A stretch of 20,859 bases of DNA from DATLGD01 sp035540755 (GCA_035540755.1 DATLGD010000052.1:1-20859); one strand, 5' to 3'; numbered from the stretch's first letter, positions 7,632 to 14,293 are shown. Made by a program: numbers and translations. Notes: generated from the letters alone by a model not told the origin.

Positions 7632-8052
7632 TGGGCTCGCGGTCGCCGCGCTGCCGGCGCAGCTCGCGCTCGGCCGCGCGCCGGCGCTCCTCCTCGGCGA
7701 GCTCGGCCTGGCGCTGCGCGGCGGCGGCGCGCCGCTGCTCCTCCGCCCGCTCGCGCAGGTTGCGCAGGAACGCCGCGTCGTCGTCCGGCGAGTGCGCCGA
7801 CGCGCGTCCGGGCCGGTCGTACTCCGGCGGGACGCCGCGGTTGCCCTTGTACGGCAGGGAGGCCGGCCGCACCGGCCGGCCGGCCACCAGCCAGGCGACG
7901 CCCCCGACGACGGGGAAGAACAGGCAGAGCAGCAGCCACGCCGTCTTCGGCAGGTTGCGCACCTCGGACTCCGGCGTGGTGATGACGTTCAGCACGCAGT
8001 AGACCATCAGGCACAGGGTGGCCAGCCACATCAGGCCGTATCCGTACAGCAC
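7627..8052 (-). CDS. Small PLDc_N-domain membrane protein (paralogue 2)
   Basis: A 141-aa protein built like its downstream neighbour: two N-terminal helices (about 7-24 and 36-57) with NLPKTAWLLLCLFFPVVGG and VAWLVAGRPVRP, then the linker SPDDDAAFLRNLRERAEEQR, then a long charged Ala/Glu/Arg helix that should be coiled coil. DDD.AFLR.LR.RAEEQRR is shared almost word for word with the paralogue, so the pair arose by tandem duplication and then diverged in the linker. GTG 8052 has GGGAGGG about 4-5 nt upstream. No catalytic motif is present, and the function is unknown. The two genes are 58 bp apart on the same strand. Confidence 0.85.
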   Translation of the reverse strand: MLYGYGLMWLATLCLMVYCVLNVITTPESEVRNLPKTAWLLLCLFFPVVGGVAWLVAGRPVRPASLPYKGNRGVPPEYDRPGRASAHSPDDDAAFLRNLRERAEEQRRAAAAQRQAELAEEERRRAAERELRRQRGDREPT

Positions 8053-8092
8053 GCTGCCCTCCCGGGAACGGCTCGCGGTCCAGGGAACCGGA

Positions 8093-8335
8093 TCAGGGGC
8101 TCGGGGTCAGCCGCTCGGCGGGGCCGGGCTGCTCCGGGATGCTCGCCGTCTCGCCGGCCAGCAGCGCCCGCACCTCGGACTCGCGGAAGCGACGGTGCCC
8201 GCCGGGTGTGCGGATGCTGCCGATCCGGCCGGCGGCGGCCCACCGCGTGACCGTCTTCGGGTCGACGCGGAACAGCGCTGCGACCTCCCCCGGTGTCAGC
8301 AGCCGGTCGCGGCTGCCCTGTCCTCGCTCGTCCAT
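8093..8335 (-). CDS. bldC: BldC-like MerR-type DNA-binding protein
   Basis: An 80-aa protein consisting almost only of a MerR-type winged helix: LLTPGEVAALFRVDPKTVTRW, then SIRTPGGHRRFRESEVRALLAG. This is nearly the same as Streptomyces BldC, which is about 68 aa, binds DNA cooperatively in head-to-tail filaments, and controls timing of development. In non-sporulating actinobacteria the orthologue's targets are less clear. ATG 8335 was chosen because GAGGGGGGAA lies just upstream and because it leaves a short N-tail as in BldC; an in-frame extension to 8410 has no ribosome site. The stop is 40 bp from the next gene on the same strand, so it could share transcripts with the PLDc_N pair. Confidence 0.9.
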   Translation of the reverse strand: MDERGQGSRDRLLTPGEVAALFRVDPKTVTRWAAAGRIGSIRTPGGHRRFRESEVRALLAGETASIPEQPGPAERLTPSP

Positions 8336-8446
8336 CCGTTCCCCCCTCGTGATCACTGTTCCTGTGTACAGCACAACGGACCTGACGCCCAGAGGTGACG
8401 CGGGTGACATCCGCGGACAGCACCCGTGCGATCAGGGACGCAGGGT

Positions 8447-9046
8447 TCAGGGGCTCAGCCCCCGCAGCAGGTCCAGCAGCAGGGTCCGCGCCTCTGCGCG
8501 GGCGGCATCGGGGTCCTCGGCCTCGGCCACGGACATCCCGGCCTCGCCGAGCACGGTGAACAGCAGTCGGGACAGCAGCGCCTGCGGCTGCGGGCGGATG
8601 TCGCCCTCCTCGACGAGCGAGGTGATGGTCGCGTCGAGCAGGTCGCGGGCCTGGCAGCCGTCGAGCTCACGCCAGCGCTCCCAGCCCAGGGCGACCGGAC
8701 CCTCCTGGAACATGATCCGACGGACGACCGGGTCCTGGCAGGCCTCGAGGTAGGCGTCGAGCCCGGCCTCGACGAGAGACCAGCCACGCACGCCGGCGGG
8801 CAGGCCGGCGACGATCCGCTCGCCGAGGCGCGCGTCGACCTCGACGAAGACCGCCTCGAACAGCGCCAGCTTGCCGCCGGGGAAGTGGTGGTAGAGCGCG
8901 CCCTTGGTCACCCGCGCTGCGCGCACCACGTCGTCCAGGGCGGTCGCGGCGTACCCCTTCTCGGCGAACAGCCGCAGCGCGCCGTCCACCAGGGCCGAGC
9001 GGGTCGCGTCCACGTTCTCCGCGCGCCGGCTCTTGACGTCGTCCAT
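8447..9046 (-). CDS. TetR/AcrR family transcriptional regulator
   Basis: A 199-aa regulator. The N-terminal HTH is clear: ALRLFAEKGYAATALDDVVR, then ARVTKGALYHHFPGGKLALF, at about residues 22-62. The rest is an all-helical ligand-binding and dimerisation domain with EACQDPVVRRIMFQEGP, typical of TetR members whose ligand cannot be predicted. ATG 9046 starts 6 nt after a CATACT -10 box, suggesting a leaderless transcript. It is divergent from a 170-aa gene; a 10-bp palindrome in the 63-bp spacer is the likely operator, so it probably represses itself and that neighbour. No efflux pump or enzyme target is adjacent. Confidence 0.93.
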   Translation of the reverse strand: MDDVKSRRAENVDATRSALVDGALRLFAEKGYAATALDDVVRAARVTKGALYHHFPGGKLALFEAVFVEVDARLGERIVAGLPAGVRGWSLVEAGLDAYLEACQDPVVRRIMFQEGPVALGWERWRELDGCQARDLLDATITSLVEEGDIRPQPQALLSRLLFTVLGEAGMSVAEAEDPDAARAEARTLLLDLLRGLSP

Positions 9047-9052
9047 GACAGC

Positions 9053-9082
9053 AGTATGGTGCATCCCGTCGGTACGTACCAA
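9053..9082 (-). promoter_or_regulatory. tetR promoter
   Basis: On the minus strand TTGGTA (9082-9077) and CATACT (9058-9053) are 18 nt apart, with ATG 6 nt after the -10. The -35 overlaps the palindrome at 9071-9080. Confidence 0.6.
9071..9080. promoter_or_regulatory. Candidate TetR operator
   Basis: GGTACGTACC is a perfect 10-bp palindrome centred in the divergent spacer and overlapping the tetR -35. A second, looser inverted pair, GTAT-N5-ATAC, lies at 9085-9097 before the plus-strand gene, next to its candidate -10 GATACT (9093-9098). TetR regulators usually bind their own divergent promoter; the specific site is inference. Confidence 0.5.
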
Positions 9083-9109
9083 GGGTATGTCGGATACTTG
9101 GAGGATGTC

Positions 9110-9622
9110 ATGAGCGGTCGGAACGCACGTGCCGGACGGGTGCAGCGGTGGCGGCACGTGCAGCAGACCGGCGCTCTGCCGGACGGCGACGACCCGACGG
9201 CCGCCGCCGCCGACCTGGCTGCGCACTGGGCGCAGCGGCTGGTCGTCGCCCTGGACCTGGCGCTCGAGACCGAGCCGCCCGGTCAGGAGCGGCTCGGGCA
9301 GGTGCTGACCGCGTGGCTCGACCTGTCCCGCAGCACCCCCGACGTGCGCCGGGTGCTGGCCGGGCAGCCGCCGGCCGCGGCGGTGCACGCCCGGACCCGC
9401 CGGACGGTCCGGCAGCTGCTCACCGAGGACCTGTCCGCCACCGGCGCCGCCGACCCCGCGCGCAGCGCCGCCGCCCTGCTCCGCGAGCTCGACCTCGTCG
9501 TCGCGCGCGAGGACGTCGCCGGCCGCCCCCTCCGGCAGCAGCGGGCCGCGCTGCTCGGATCGCCCCCGCCCGCTGCGCGTCGCTGGCTGCGGTCCCGCCG
9601 CAGGCACACCGTGCCGGCCTGA
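9110..9622 (+). CDS. Unrecognised 170-aa helical protein, resembles a TetR C-terminal domain without HTH
   Basis: I do not recognise this as a named family. ATG 9110 has GGAGG 5 nt upstream. After a basic N-tail (RNARAGRVQRWRHVQ), the protein is predicted all-helical and Ala/Leu/Arg-rich. Features such as LTAWLDLSRSTPDVRRVLAG, RRTVRQLLTEDL and DPARSAAALLRELDLVV resemble the ligand-binding half of TetR-like proteins. No helix-turn-helix precedes it. The C-terminus is strongly basic (RRWLRSRRRH). It is divergently paired with the tetR gene, which makes it the prime candidate target of that regulator and possibly a partner that dimerises with it. It could equally be an unrelated helical bundle; the gene call itself is good because of its start signal and codon use. 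Confidence 0.65.
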   Translation: MSGRNARAGRVQRWRHVQQTGALPDGDDPTAAAADLAAHWAQRLVVALDLALETEPPGQERLGQVLTAWLDLSRSTPDVRRVLAGQPPAAAVHARTRRTVRQLLTEDLSATGAADPARSAAALLRELDLVVAREDVAGRPLRQQRAALLGSPPPAARRWLRSRRRHTVPA

Positions 9623-9667
9623 GCGCAGTCAGCGGCTCCACACCATGCCGGCCAGTCGCGCCGCCCG

Positions 9668-9673
9668 TAGCCT
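9668..9673 (+). promoter_or_regulatory. Candidate -10 box for the DUF4229 gene
   Basis: TAGCCT ends 7 nt before ATG 9681. The spacer GGAGGTC also holds a Shine-Dalgarno-like GGAGG, only 2 nt from the start, too near for normal use. Confidence 0.45.
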
Positions 9674-9680
9674 GGAGGTC

Positions 9681-9947
9681 ATGCCGAACGAGGAGGGACG
9701 CCGCCCGGACGAGGGTCGCAGCGTCGGCCGGTCGCTCGCCGTCTACACCGGGCTGCGCCTGCTGCTGTTCGCGATCGTCTGGCTCGTGGCCCAGCTGTTC
9801 ATCGAGGACACGGTGCTGTCCCTCGGCGCTGCCGTGCTGGTCAGCGCCGTGCTGAGCATCCCGATGCTGAAGAGCTACCGGGCCGAGCTGAACGAGGCCA
9901 CGCTGGCCCGGGCCGAGCGCCGCCGCGCGCGCCACGACGACACCTGA
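9681..9947 (+). CDS. DUF4229-type small membrane protein
   Basis: An 88-aa protein with a charged N-tail, two close membrane helices (about 22-41 and 43-61: LAVYTGLRLLLFAIVWLVAQ and LGAAVLVSAVLSIPML) and a basic C-terminal helix with RAELNEATLARAERRRARH. The layout (helix, short turn, helix, then SYR.E.N.A and an Arg-rich tail) matches DUF4229, which in actinobacteria is often near cytochrome c and menaquinone genes, as here. The function is unknown. ATG 9681 is preferred over an in-frame ATG at 9645 because of the -10 box just upstream and the length of relatives. Confidence 0.75.
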   Translation: MPNEEGRRPDEGRSVGRSLAVYTGLRLLLFAIVWLVAQLFIEDTVLSLGAAVLVSAVLSIPMLKSYRAELNEATLARAERRRARHDDT

Positions 9948-10075
9948 GCCCAGCTGCACGACTTCTCCGGCCGACCCGGCAGGAGACCGGCCCTCGACGT
10001 CGAAACCTCACACCGCAACCCCGGAAGGGGCGCGGCAGGTGCGGGGGCGCCGGCACGCCCGCTGAAAGGGCGCCT

Positions 10076-10107
10076 CGGGCCCGGTCCTCCTCGGAGGGCC
10101 GGGCCCG
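10076..10107. terminator. Bidirectional terminator between convergent genes
   Basis: Arms 10076-10090 and 10093-10107 form a 15-bp stem (one G-T pair) in the 213-bp gap between the DUF4229 gene and the oppositely oriented sucrase/ferredoxin-like gene. The gap also holds a smaller hairpin, CCCC-GGAA-GGGG (about 10019-10030). No known RNA family was recognised there. Confidence 0.7.
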
Positions 10108-10160
10108 TGCCTGTCCGGTCCTGAGGTCCCGCGGGCGGCTGCGAGCGGCGTCCGGACCGC

Positions 10161-11066
10161 TCAGCGGGTGAGCGTCGTCAGCTCCAGGCAGGTGAACTGC
10201 GGCGCCACCGCCGGCTGCGCCGCGCCGCAGGTGAGCAGGGCCGGATCGGTGGCCCGCCGGTCGTAGCGCACCCGCACCTCGACGTCGGGCAGGTCCACGG
10301 CCCCGGCCAGGCGCACCCGCCAGGCGTCGGCGCCGTCCGGCTCCTGCCCGGCCAGCAGCAGGTCGTCCGCGCCGTCGCGGTCGAGGGCGGTGCGGGCGAA
10401 GTGCTGGGCGGCCTGCACGGGCAGCGGCATGCTGCTGCGGCCGCGCAGGTGCTCGAGCGGCAGCCGCCCGGCCCGCAGGTCGGCGACCGCGCGAGGGGCG
10501 TCGGCCGCCTCGAGCCGGCTGAGGTAGTACCCCTCGGGCAGGACGACGACGTTCGCCGCGAACCGGTCGCCACCGACGTGCGAGCACTCCCAGGTGCGCT
10601 CGGGGTAGCGGCCGGCAAGGGCCTCGGCGACCGGGCGCCCCCGAAGGGCGCAGCAGCGGTCGTGCCTGCCGTGCGTGCACACGAGCAGCAGCGGCCCGTC
10701 GAACGGCTGCCACTGCGGGCCCGGGTCGGACGCGACCGGGAGCGCCGCGGCCTGCAGGGTCTGGTCGTCGGCGAAGTGCCGGTGCAGCACCCGCTCCCGG
10801 CCGGCACGGCTGTCGACGAGGAACACGTTGCGGCCGGGCGGGCACTCCACACCGCGCGGGTGACGCAGCAGCAGCAGCCGCGCCCCGCCCCGCTCAGCCT
10901 CGGCGACCAGGTGGTCGCCGAGCGCCGCGTCGACCCGGGCCAGCGGCACCGCCGGCGGGCCCCACGGGCCGCGGTGCTCGACGAGCAGCCAGCGCTCCAC
11001 CCGGCTCGCCGTCGCGAGCAGGGGCTCCTCGCGCAGGCGGGAGGCGTCGGAGCAGGGCAGGGCCAC
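10161..11066 (-). CDS. Sucrase/ferredoxin-like (Suc_Fer-like) protein
   Basis: A 301-aa protein of the sucrase/ferredoxin-like family, a thioredoxin-like ferredoxin fold expected to bind a [2Fe-2S] cluster. Evidence: the N-terminal ALPCSDASRLREEPL, then RWLLVEHRGPWG, then the cysteine signature CTHGRHDRCCALRGRPVAEA and WECSHVGGDRFAANVVVLP. Another cysteine-containing C-terminal segment follows (LLTCGAAQP, FTCLEL). The name 'sucrase' is historical and does not imply sugar hydrolysis; a redox role is inferred. I chose GTG 11066 rather than GTG 11072 because it lies 7 nt after a TAACCT -10 box, whereas 11072 is only 1 nt from it. It lies 87 bp downstream of the oxygenase gene on the same strand, beyond a palindrome. 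Confidence 0.88.
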   Translation of the reverse strand: MALPCSDASRLREEPLLATASRVERWLLVEHRGPWGPPAVPLARVDAALGDHLVAEAERGGARLLLLRHPRGVECPPGRNVFLVDSRAGRERVLHRHFADDQTLQAAALPVASDPGPQWQPFDGPLLLVCTHGRHDRCCALRGRPVAEALAGRYPERTWECSHVGGDRFAANVVVLPEGYYLSRLEAADAPRAVADLRAGRLPLEHLRGRSSMPLPVQAAQHFARTALDRDGADDLLLAGQEPDGADAWRVRLAGAVDLPDVEVRVRYDRRATDPALLTCGAAQPAVAPQFTCLELTTLTR

Positions 11067-11073
11067 CGGCACG

Positions 11074-11079
11074 AGGTTA
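11074..11079 (-). promoter_or_regulatory. Candidate -10 box for the Suc_Fer-like gene
   Basis: TAACCT on the minus strand (11079-11074) is followed by 7 nt and GTG 11066, giving a leaderless start. It suggests the gene has its own promoter after the palindrome at 11109-11140. Confidence 0.5.
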
Positions 11080-11108
11080 GGTCACCCTTCCCCCGCCCGC
11101 CCCCCTCG

Positions 11109-11140
11109 GAAATCCACAGCACCAGGGTGCTGTGGATTTC
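11109..11140. terminator. Palindrome / candidate terminator after the oxygenase gene (copy 2 of a repeated element)
   Basis: Perfect 15-bp arms (11109-11123 and 11126-11140) with a 2-nt centre, 13 nt past the stop of the minus-strand oxygenase gene. The sequence equals copy 1 (2872-2903) except for one base pair changed on both arms. Read along its gene, the central dinucleotide is CT in both copies, so both have the same orientation relative to the gene they follow. Confidence 0.75.
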
Positions 11141-11153
11141 GGGGCGGGTTCTG

Positions 11154-12341
11154 TCAGGCGGGGATGAGGGCGGCCTCGCGCAGGAGACGGCGGGCCAGCA
11201 CCAGCACGCCCGGCTCGTCCAGGTCGTGGGCGAGCAGGTCGCGCGGTGTTCCGGGGCCCGCGAGCGCCCGCCGCAGCGCCGGGCCGGCCACCGCCGGCAG
11301 GCGCACGGTGCGGTCGGGCAGGCGCAGGACGACGGTGTCGCCGTCGTCCTCGGCGGTCGTGCGGAGGCCGGACCGCGGGCGCAGCGGCGTGTCGAGGTCC
11401 AGGTCGCGTGCGGCCGCCGCCTGCGCCAGGAGCCGGACCGGCTCGGCCGGCACGGCACGCTCGAGCCGCCGGCGCACCCGCTCCTGCACCTGGTCGGCAG
11501 GCAGCGCGGCCAGCCAGTCGGCGGCGCGACGCAGGAACGCCGGGACGTCGTCGAGGGCAGCGGACGGCTCGACCGGCAGCGCGTCGCGGAACTGCTCGTC
11601 GTCGGCGGCCAGCGCCACGGCGTCGGCCAGCACGTCGTTCCAGGTGGTCGACAGCACCCCGACGGTCAGGTGCACCGAGTGCTCGTCGGTGGTGACGGCG
11701 GCGTGCACGTAGCCGCGCGGCAGGTAGAGGGCGTCGCCGGCCTCGAGCTCGACGTCGAGCAGCGGCTCGGCGCCTTCGGGGACGAGGTCGGCGCCCGCCC
11801 GGGACTGCGACGGCAGCGGCAGGCGCAGCACCGGCTCGTGCACGATCCAGCGCTTGCGCCCGCTGACCTGCAGGACGAAGACGTCGTGGGTGTCGTGGTG
11901 GAAGTCGAAGCCCTGCGCGCCGCCGCCGGGCGTGACGTAGGCGTTGCACTGGGTCGGGTGCCCGAGCTCGGACGCGAGGCGCCGGCAGAACCGGGCGACC
12001 GGCGGGTGGGTGCGGTGCAGGGCGTTGAGCACCAGCGTCGCCCCGTCGGCGTGCTGGCCGTGCACCACCGTGGGGTCGACGACGCCGCCCAGCCGGCGCC
12101 CGCCGGCCGTGACGGTGCGCAGCGGCGGGGCCAGGCCGCTCCCGGCCTTCACGGTCCGGAAGAACGGGGTGCGCAGGCCGCGCTCGGCGACCAGCTCGTC
12201 GACGTCGTCGACCGACAGCAGGTCGTCGAACGGCGCCGGCAGCTCCTTCGCGCGCGACAGCAGCGGCGTGCGGGACCAGTGCTCGGCGGCGAAGACCGCG
12301 GCGTCGGCGGCCGCGCAGCGGCCCAGGGCGGAACGGTCCAC
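11154..12341 (-). CDS. JmjC/Cupin_4-type Fe(II)/2-oxoglutarate oxygenase
   Basis: A 395-aa protein of the Cupin_4 (JmjC-like, ribosomal oxygenase) family. The metal site is visible: H148-x-D150 within FDFHHDTHDVFVLQVSGRKRW and the distal histidine H213 in YLPRGYVHAA; the LYLPRG and GRKRW segments are family hallmarks. Known relatives (bacterial YcfD/RoxA, human NO66 and MINA53) hydroxylate arginine or histidine in ribosomal proteins, so this one probably hydroxylates a protein or peptide. The C-terminal region (about 255-395) fits the dimerisation and winged-helix part of the family. GTG 12341 has GGAGGA about 4-5 nt upstream. The gene just upstream on the same strand encodes an acidic low-complexity protein, a possible substrate. 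The substrate is unproven. Confidence 0.9.
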   Translation of the reverse strand: MDRSALGRCAAADAAVFAAEHWSRTPLLSRAKELPAPFDDLLSVDDVDELVAERGLRTPFFRTVKAGSGLAPPLRTVTAGGRRLGGVVDPTVVHGQHADGATLVLNALHRTHPPVARFCRRLASELGHPTQCNAYVTPGGGAQGFDFHHDTHDVFVLQVSGRKRWIVHEPVLRLPLPSQSRAGADLVPEGAEPLLDVELEAGDALYLPRGYVHAAVTTDEHSVHLTVGVLSTTWNDVLADAVALAADDEQFRDALPVEPSAALDDVPAFLRRAADWLAALPADQVQERVRRRLERAVPAEPVRLLAQAAAARDLDLDTPLRPRSGLRTTAEDDGDTVVLRLPDRTVRLPAVAGPALRRALAGPGTPRDLLAHDLDEPGVLVLARRLLREAALIPA

Positions 12342-12376
12342 GGCTCCTCCAGACAGGGTCGCGCCGACAGGCAGCG

Positions 12377-12414
12377 GCAGGTCCGGGCCCGCAGGCCTGC
12401 CGGCCCGGACCTGC
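12377..12414. terminator. 38-bp palindrome between the acidic ORF and the oxygenase gene
   Basis: An almost perfect palindrome centred at 12395/12396, with a single mismatched position pair near the centre. On the minus strand it begins 8 nt after the acidic ORF's stop and ends 35 nt before the oxygenase start. No T-run follows. It could terminate most transcripts after the first gene and let some read through. Confidence 0.7.
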
Positions 12415-12422
12415 TCGACGGT

Positions 12423-12671
12423 CTAGCTGTCGCTGCTGTCCGCGTCGCCGCCGCCGGCGTCGCTGCCGTCGGCGTCCGCGGTGTCGGAGCCGGACGGGTC
12501 GACGCCGGCCGGATCGACCTGGGACTGGTCGCTGTCGCCGCCGTCGGCGTCCCCGCCGGGGCCGGGCAGGGTGTTCGTCGTGGTCGAGATGTCCTCGTCG
12601 CGCAGGGTGCTCACGCGGTCCTCCTGGTCGTCGGGTGGTGCTGCGGTCGTGGGCGCCTGCGGCGCCGACAT
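12423..12671 (-). CDS. Acidic low-complexity 82-aa protein, candidate substrate or precursor
   Basis: Not recognised as a named family. ATG 12671 has a modest AGGT site about 7 nt upstream. The first 38 residues are mixed and polar, with a STLRDEDISTTTNTLPG segment; the remaining 44 are built from Asp, Ser, Gly and Ala only lightly interrupted, 13 of them Asp, including the repeated VDPxG unit (VDPAG VDPSG) and DADGSDAGGGDADSSDS. No membrane helix, signal or cysteine is present. It directly precedes the JmjC/Cupin_4 oxygenase on the same strand, with a strong palindrome between them. A leader-like half plus a repetitive acidic half next to a peptide oxygenase suggests a precursor or dedicated substrate; a disordered acidic protein of other role is also possible. 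Confidence 0.6.
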   Translation of the reverse strand: MSAPQAPTTAAPPDDQEDRVSTLRDEDISTTTNTLPGPGGDADGGDSDQSQVDPAGVDPSGSDTADADGSDAGGGDADSSDS

Positions 12672-12791
12672 GCGCGGACCTGCCCCGCGAGGCGTTGGTC
12701 ATGCGCGCCTCGCGAGACTGGCACCCGCGCGGGTCGGGCCGTACCCCGGGCCGGTCGGAGCCGCCGACGGGCCGCATCGGCGTCCGGTCCC

Positions 12792-12797
12792 TACCCT
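12792..12797 (+). promoter_or_regulatory. Candidate -10 box for a leaderless menF transcript
   Basis: TACCCT is followed by GGGAGG and GTG 12804 (6-nt spacing), the same arrangement as at the PLDc_N gene start. No clear -35 was seen. Confidence 0.5.
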
Positions 12798-12803
12798 GGG
12801 AGG

Positions 12804-14039
12804 GTGACGACGGTCCCCGAGCTCGCCGTGCGCCAGGTGCGCACGGTGGCCGTCGACGACCCCGGCCCGCTGCTGGGGCTGCTTCCCGAGGCCGGCGCGC
12901 TGGCCTGGGTGCGCGGCGGCGACGGGATCGTCGGATGGGGAGAGGCCGCGCGGATCGAGCTGCCCGGGCCGGCGCCCTTCGCCGACGCCGCAGCCTGGTG
13001 GTCCGCCGTGGTCGCCGCCGCCGAGGTCGACGACGACGTGCGCCTGCCCGGGTCGGGCCTGGTCGCGTTCGGCTCGTTCGCCTTCGACCGCGGCACCTCG
13101 GTGCTCGTCGTGCCGGAGGTGGTCGTCGGGAGGTCCGGTGGCACCACCTGGGTGACCACGGCCGGGGACGGCCGCCCGGTCGAGCTCACCGCCCGCCCAC
13201 CGGTACGGGCTCCCCGTCGGCTGGACGTCGTCGACACGACGGCCCCCGCGTTCACCGACGCCGTGGCCGAGGCGGTCGCCCGCATCCAGGCAGGTCAGCT
13301 GGCCAAGGTCGTCCTCGCCCGGGACGTCGAGGCCCGCCTGGACGCCCCGGTCGACGTGCGCTGGCCCCTGCAGCAGCTGGCCCGGCAGTACCCGGCGTGC
13401 TGGACGTTCAGCGTCGACGGCCTGCTCGGCGCCACCCCCGAGATGCTGGTGAGCCTGCGCGGCGGCGAGGTCAGCTCGCGCGTGCTGGCCGGCACCCTCG
13501 AGCGCAGCGGCGACGCCACCAAGGACCAGCGGCGCAGCCTCGCGCTCGGCCGCTCCATCAAGGACCTCGAGGAGCACGGCTACGGCGTCCGCTCGGTGGT
13601 GGAGGCGCTCGGCGCGCACTGCGTCGACGTCGACGTCCCGTCGTCGCCGTTCGTGCTCGACCTGGCGAACGTCATGCACCTGGCCACCGACGTCACCGGC
13701 ACGGTCGCCGACGGCGCCAGCTCGCTGGACCTGCTGGCCTCGCTGCACCCCTCTGCCGCGGTCTGCGGGGCACCGACGTCGACCGCGCGCGGCGTCATCC
13801 GCGAGATCGAGAACCTCGACCGGGGCCGCTACGCCGGCCCGGTCGGCTGGCTGGACGCCCGCGGCGACGGCGAGTGGGGCATCGCGCTGCGCTGCGCCCA
13901 GGTCGACCCCGACGACCCGGCCCGGCTGCGCCTGTTCGCCGGATGCGGCATCGTCGACGGCTCCCGGCCGGCCGGAGAGCTCGCCGAGAGCGGCGCGAAG
14001 CTGCTGGCGATGCGCTCGGCGCTCGCACCGCCCGCCTGA
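12804..14039 (+). CDS. menF: Isochorismate synthase
   Basis: A 411-aa chorismate-binding enzyme that converts chorismate to isochorismate, the entry step to menaquinone. The C-terminal catalytic domain shows QAGQLAKVVLARDVEA, LLGATPEML, SRVLAGTLERSGD, LHPSAAVCGAPT, IRE.ENLDRGRYAGPVGW and LFAGCGIVDGSRP. The last motif usually reads GAGIV; cysteine replaces the first alanine here, a mild change next to the active site. Length fits isochorismate synthases (about 400-450 aa). The family also includes EntC and salicylate synthases; the menaquinone role rests on the adjacent menD, menC, menB and menE. The start GTG 12804 was chosen from the -10 box and the absence of conserved sequence upstream. 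It is divergent from the acidic ORF. Confidence 0.92.
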   Translation: MTTVPELAVRQVRTVAVDDPGPLLGLLPEAGALAWVRGGDGIVGWGEAARIELPGPAPFADAAAWWSAVVAAAEVDDDVRLPGSGLVAFGSFAFDRGTSVLVVPEVVVGRSGGTTWVTTAGDGRPVELTARPPVRAPRRLDVVDTTAPAFTDAVAEAVARIQAGQLAKVVLARDVEARLDAPVDVRWPLQQLARQYPACWTFSVDGLLGATPEMLVSLRGGEVSSRVLAGTLERSGDATKDQRRSLALGRSIKDLEEHGYGVRSVVEALGAHCVDVDVPSSPFVLDLANVMHLATDVTGTVADGASSLDLLASLHPSAAVCGAPTSTARGVIREIENLDRGRYAGPVGWLDARGDGEWGIALRCAQVDPDDPARLRLFAGCGIVDGSRPAGELAESGAKLLAMRSALAPPA

Positions 14040-14125
14040 CGGCCGCCCGGGCCCTCGGCAGCGGTTGCCCGCGAACGGACCGGGGCAGGCCGGAACCGAC
14101 CGCCGAGACGTCCCGAGGAGCCGCC

Positions 14126-14293
14126 GTGACCGAGTCCCCCCGCCTGCCCGACCCTGCCGACGGTGCCGACGCCAAGCGGCACGGCGACCCGCTGCTCGCC
14201 TCGGCCCAGGGCGAGAACGACGGCGACGACGGCTCGCGGCAGGGCACCGGCGCCACCGGCGCGGTGCCGCCGCCGGAGGGGAGCGAGGCCTGA
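14126..14293 (+). CDS. Small hydrophilic protein of unknown function
   Basis: A 55-aa ORF from GTG 14126 with a GAGGAG ribosome site 5 nt upstream, 86 bp after menF on the same strand. It is rich in Gly, Asp, Pro and Ala (PRLPDPADGADAKRHGDPLL, GENDGDDG), with no hydrophobic segment, and should be disordered. The stop is 13 bp from the stop of menD, which runs in the opposite direction. Not recognised as a known family. The ribosome site and codon use support translation, but with such GC content a chance ORF cannot be excluded. Confidence 0.5.
   Translation: MTESPRLPDPADGADAKRHGDPLLASAQGENDGDDGSRQGTGATGAVPPPEGSEA

Noticed and set aside
8336..8410. N-terminal extension of the BldC-like protein
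   Set aside because: Codons 8410-8336 lack a ribosome site and are not BldC-like; ATG 8335 has a strong one.
9948..10160. Possible structured RNA or riboswitch in the GC-rich gap
   Set aside because: The gap lies between two converging gene ends, so a riboswitch makes no sense there; only the terminator-like hairpin is supported.
10401..12803. Plus-strand open frame extending menF far upstream
   Set aside because: It reads antisense through the Suc_Fer-like and oxygenase genes; menF homology begins after GTG 12804.
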